This document shows, one piece after another, positions 63,484 through 64,000 of a stretch of 64,000 bases of DNA. This DNA is from Bacteroidetes bacterium GWF2_33_16. GTDB lineage: Bacteria > Bacteroidota > Bacteroidia > Bacteroidales > UBA12077. Below the pieces are notes generated by a model. It made no database searches. It was not told where the DNA came from and saw only the letters and a program-made list of their open reading frames with translations. A program made the position numbers and the translations under genes. Positions within the stretch are counted from its first letter, which is position 1. Each line of letters opens with the position of its first letter. The stretch covers positions 210,267 through 274,266 of the forward strand of contig MEOE01000014.1 of assembly GCA_001768565.1 (NCBI GenBank). The letters run 5' to 3'.

Positions 63484-63617
63484 TTGTAACGGTCTCGGCA
63501 TTTGAAACGTGCGGGTTTTCCGCCCAGCGTTCCAATCCGCCGTTGTAAAGTTTAAAGATAATTAAAAATGTCAAAAAACCACCAAAGCCCCGCATGTTTT
63601 GAGATGCCGTGTTAGGT
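63484..63617. repeat. Best-preserved attC-like repeat (copy 12, first type)
   Basis: The left end is TTGTAAC, a five-base spacer GGTCT, then CGGCAT...GTGCGGG (63496-63515). The right arm is CCCGCAT...ATGCCG (63589-63609), a single base T, then GTTAGGT (63611-63617). The arms are imperfect reverse complements. Unequal spacers next to the AAC and GTT ends are a known attC feature. About 96 bases of its right part match copy 11 with only a handful of differences. Confidence 0.75.
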
Positions 63618-63624
63618 GTATGTA

Positions 63625-63750
63625 GCCTATTTTCAAAAAGTATTAGTTTCTCAAACAGCGCAGAAAGATTGGCTAGCTCTTTAGGCAAACTGGATAGTGG
63701 GTGGACTGAGGCGAGTTTTCCTAATGTGCTGGACAATAGCGGGAAGGCAT
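63625..63750. other. GC-richer segment between repeat and T9SS gene
   Basis: Composition here rises sharply compared with its surroundings (for example AAACTGGATAGTGGGTGGAC and GACAATAGCGGGAAGGCATC). I cannot identify a gene; a minus-strand frame exists but runs into the repeat. It may be another repeat or a cassette remnant. Confidence 0.35.
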
Positions 63751-63753
63751 CCC

Positions 63754-64000
63754 TTATTTGATTAATAAAAATTTATTCATTTTAATCTCACTATCAGTTT
63801 GAATCTTAATAACATACCAACCTGCATTAAATTCTTTTAAATCAAATTTATCTTTAATATTTACTACTTCTTTATAATTTTTTGTTAAAATTATCCTTCC
63901 ATTTTCAGCAATTATTTCAATTTTTATTTTCTTATTTACACCCATTATTTCAATATTTAAAAAATCATTAGTTGGATTTGGATAGCATTTTATATATCCT
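63754..64000 (-). CDS. C-terminal end of a type IX-secreted protein (partial)
   Basis: The minus-strand frame enters from beyond the window edge. Its last 82 residues contain a type A T9SS sorting domain: CYPNPTNDFLNIEI at the start, IIAENGRIILTKNY in the middle, FNAGWYVIKIQTDSE and a basic end KMNKFLLIK. This domain directs export through the Por secretion system and surface attachment. The catalytic or binding part of the protein lies outside the window. It lies to the right of copy 12 and may be another cassette gene or the flanking chromosome. Confidence 0.88.
   Translation of the reverse strand, partial: GYIKCYPNPTNDFLNIEIMGVNKKIKIEIIAENGRIILTKNYKEVVNIKDKFDLKEFNAGWYVIKIQTDSEIKMNKFLLIK

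Larger units (their letters stand above)
52984..63617. mobile_element. Candidate gene-cassette array with attC-like repeats
   Basis: Ten repeat loci (copies 3 to 12) of one imperfect-palindromic family separate nine to eleven short genes in 10.6 kb. Nearly every gene is alone between two repeats, and stop codons of minus-strand genes lie 3 to 40 bases from the repeat end in most cases. The best copies begin TTATAAC or TTGTAAC, have long inverted arms, and end GTTAGGT or GTTATGC, like integron attC sites. No integrase gene is in the window, so this would be a cluster of attC sites lacking integrase, or part of a longer array continuing to the right. Dispersed repeats unrelated to integrons are the alternative. 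Confidence 0.55.

Noticed and set aside
52984..63617. CRISPR array
   Set aside because: The repeats are 100-230 bases long, separated by whole genes, and have no uniform spacers or cas genes.
52984..63617. Insertion sequences or MITEs
   Set aside because: No transposase is present and I see no target-site duplications at the repeat ends; the repeats consistently lie one per gene, which fits cassette sites better. MITE-like dispersal is not fully excluded.
63455..63736. 93-residue minus-strand frame
   Set aside because: It crosses the whole of repeat copy 12 and the GC-rich segment; the protein sequence is that of the repeat.

Overview
The window is AT-rich and reads as a chromosomal segment of a Bacteroidetes bacterium, probably from the Bacteroidales/Marinilabiliales side. 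The evidence is the SusC-like/TonB logic of the cobalamin locus, a TAnnTTTG-type promoter, a type IX secretion sorting domain at the right edge, PCMD, DUF3857, HYC_CC_PP and YwqK/MORN protein families, and many short lipoprotein signal peptides. No rRNA, transposase, phage or CRISPR genes are seen. There is one tRNA, Leu(CAG).

Layout. 0.2-2 kb: a caspase-fold lipoprotein and an AlkD-like DNA glycosylase. 2-8 kb: a TetR-headed envelope export operon with an outer-membrane barrel, a LolD/MacB-type ATPase, two FtsX-type permeases and a LolA-like carrier. 8-15.5 kb: single genes, including an NTF2-like protein, a flavodoxin-like reductase, a Na/Ca exchanger, a PsiE-like protein, a stump of a DAHP synthase/chorismate mutase fusion, and membrane and outer-membrane proteins. 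15.6-21.2 kb: a complete seven-gene Mrp Na+/H+ antiporter operon (mnhA to mnhG). 21.3-24.2 kb: a cell-wall sugar recycling operon (DUF554, AmgK-like kinase, stand-alone RapZ C-terminal domain, MurU-like nucleotidyltransferase). 24.8-25 kb: a promoter-to-terminator unit that looks like a small RNA. 25-29.5 kb: a PH-like membrane protein, an MFS exporter, tRNA-Leu beside a 50-bp perfect palindrome, and an M3 peptidase. 29.5-32.85 kb: a cobalamin riboswitch driving a BtuB-like receptor and a BtuG-like beta-propeller lipoprotein. 33-40 kb: a giant TPR/MORN protein followed by two DUF3857/transglutaminase proteins, one of which has lost its catalytic cysteine. 40-43.7 kb: RsgA, a lone E2-type acyltransferase, an SMP-30-like propeller and a PH-domain protein. 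44.5-52.8 kb: a copper/silver efflux operon (HYC_CC_PP, cusA, cusC, cusB, DUF302, HMA protein).

From about 53 kb to the end the character changes. Short, mostly unrelated and unknown genes, mainly on the minus strand, are separated by copies of one family of imperfect-palindromic repeats of 100-230 bp. Intact copies begin with TTATAAC or TTGTAAC and end with GTTAGGT or GTTATGC. The architecture (one gene, one repeat, stop codons close to the repeat boundary) resembles an integron gene-cassette array with attC sites but without a visible integrase. One related single-gene unit is also inserted at 43.8-44.5 kb. This is the part of the window most likely to be new. The call rests on reading the repeats by eye and needs a structural attC search.
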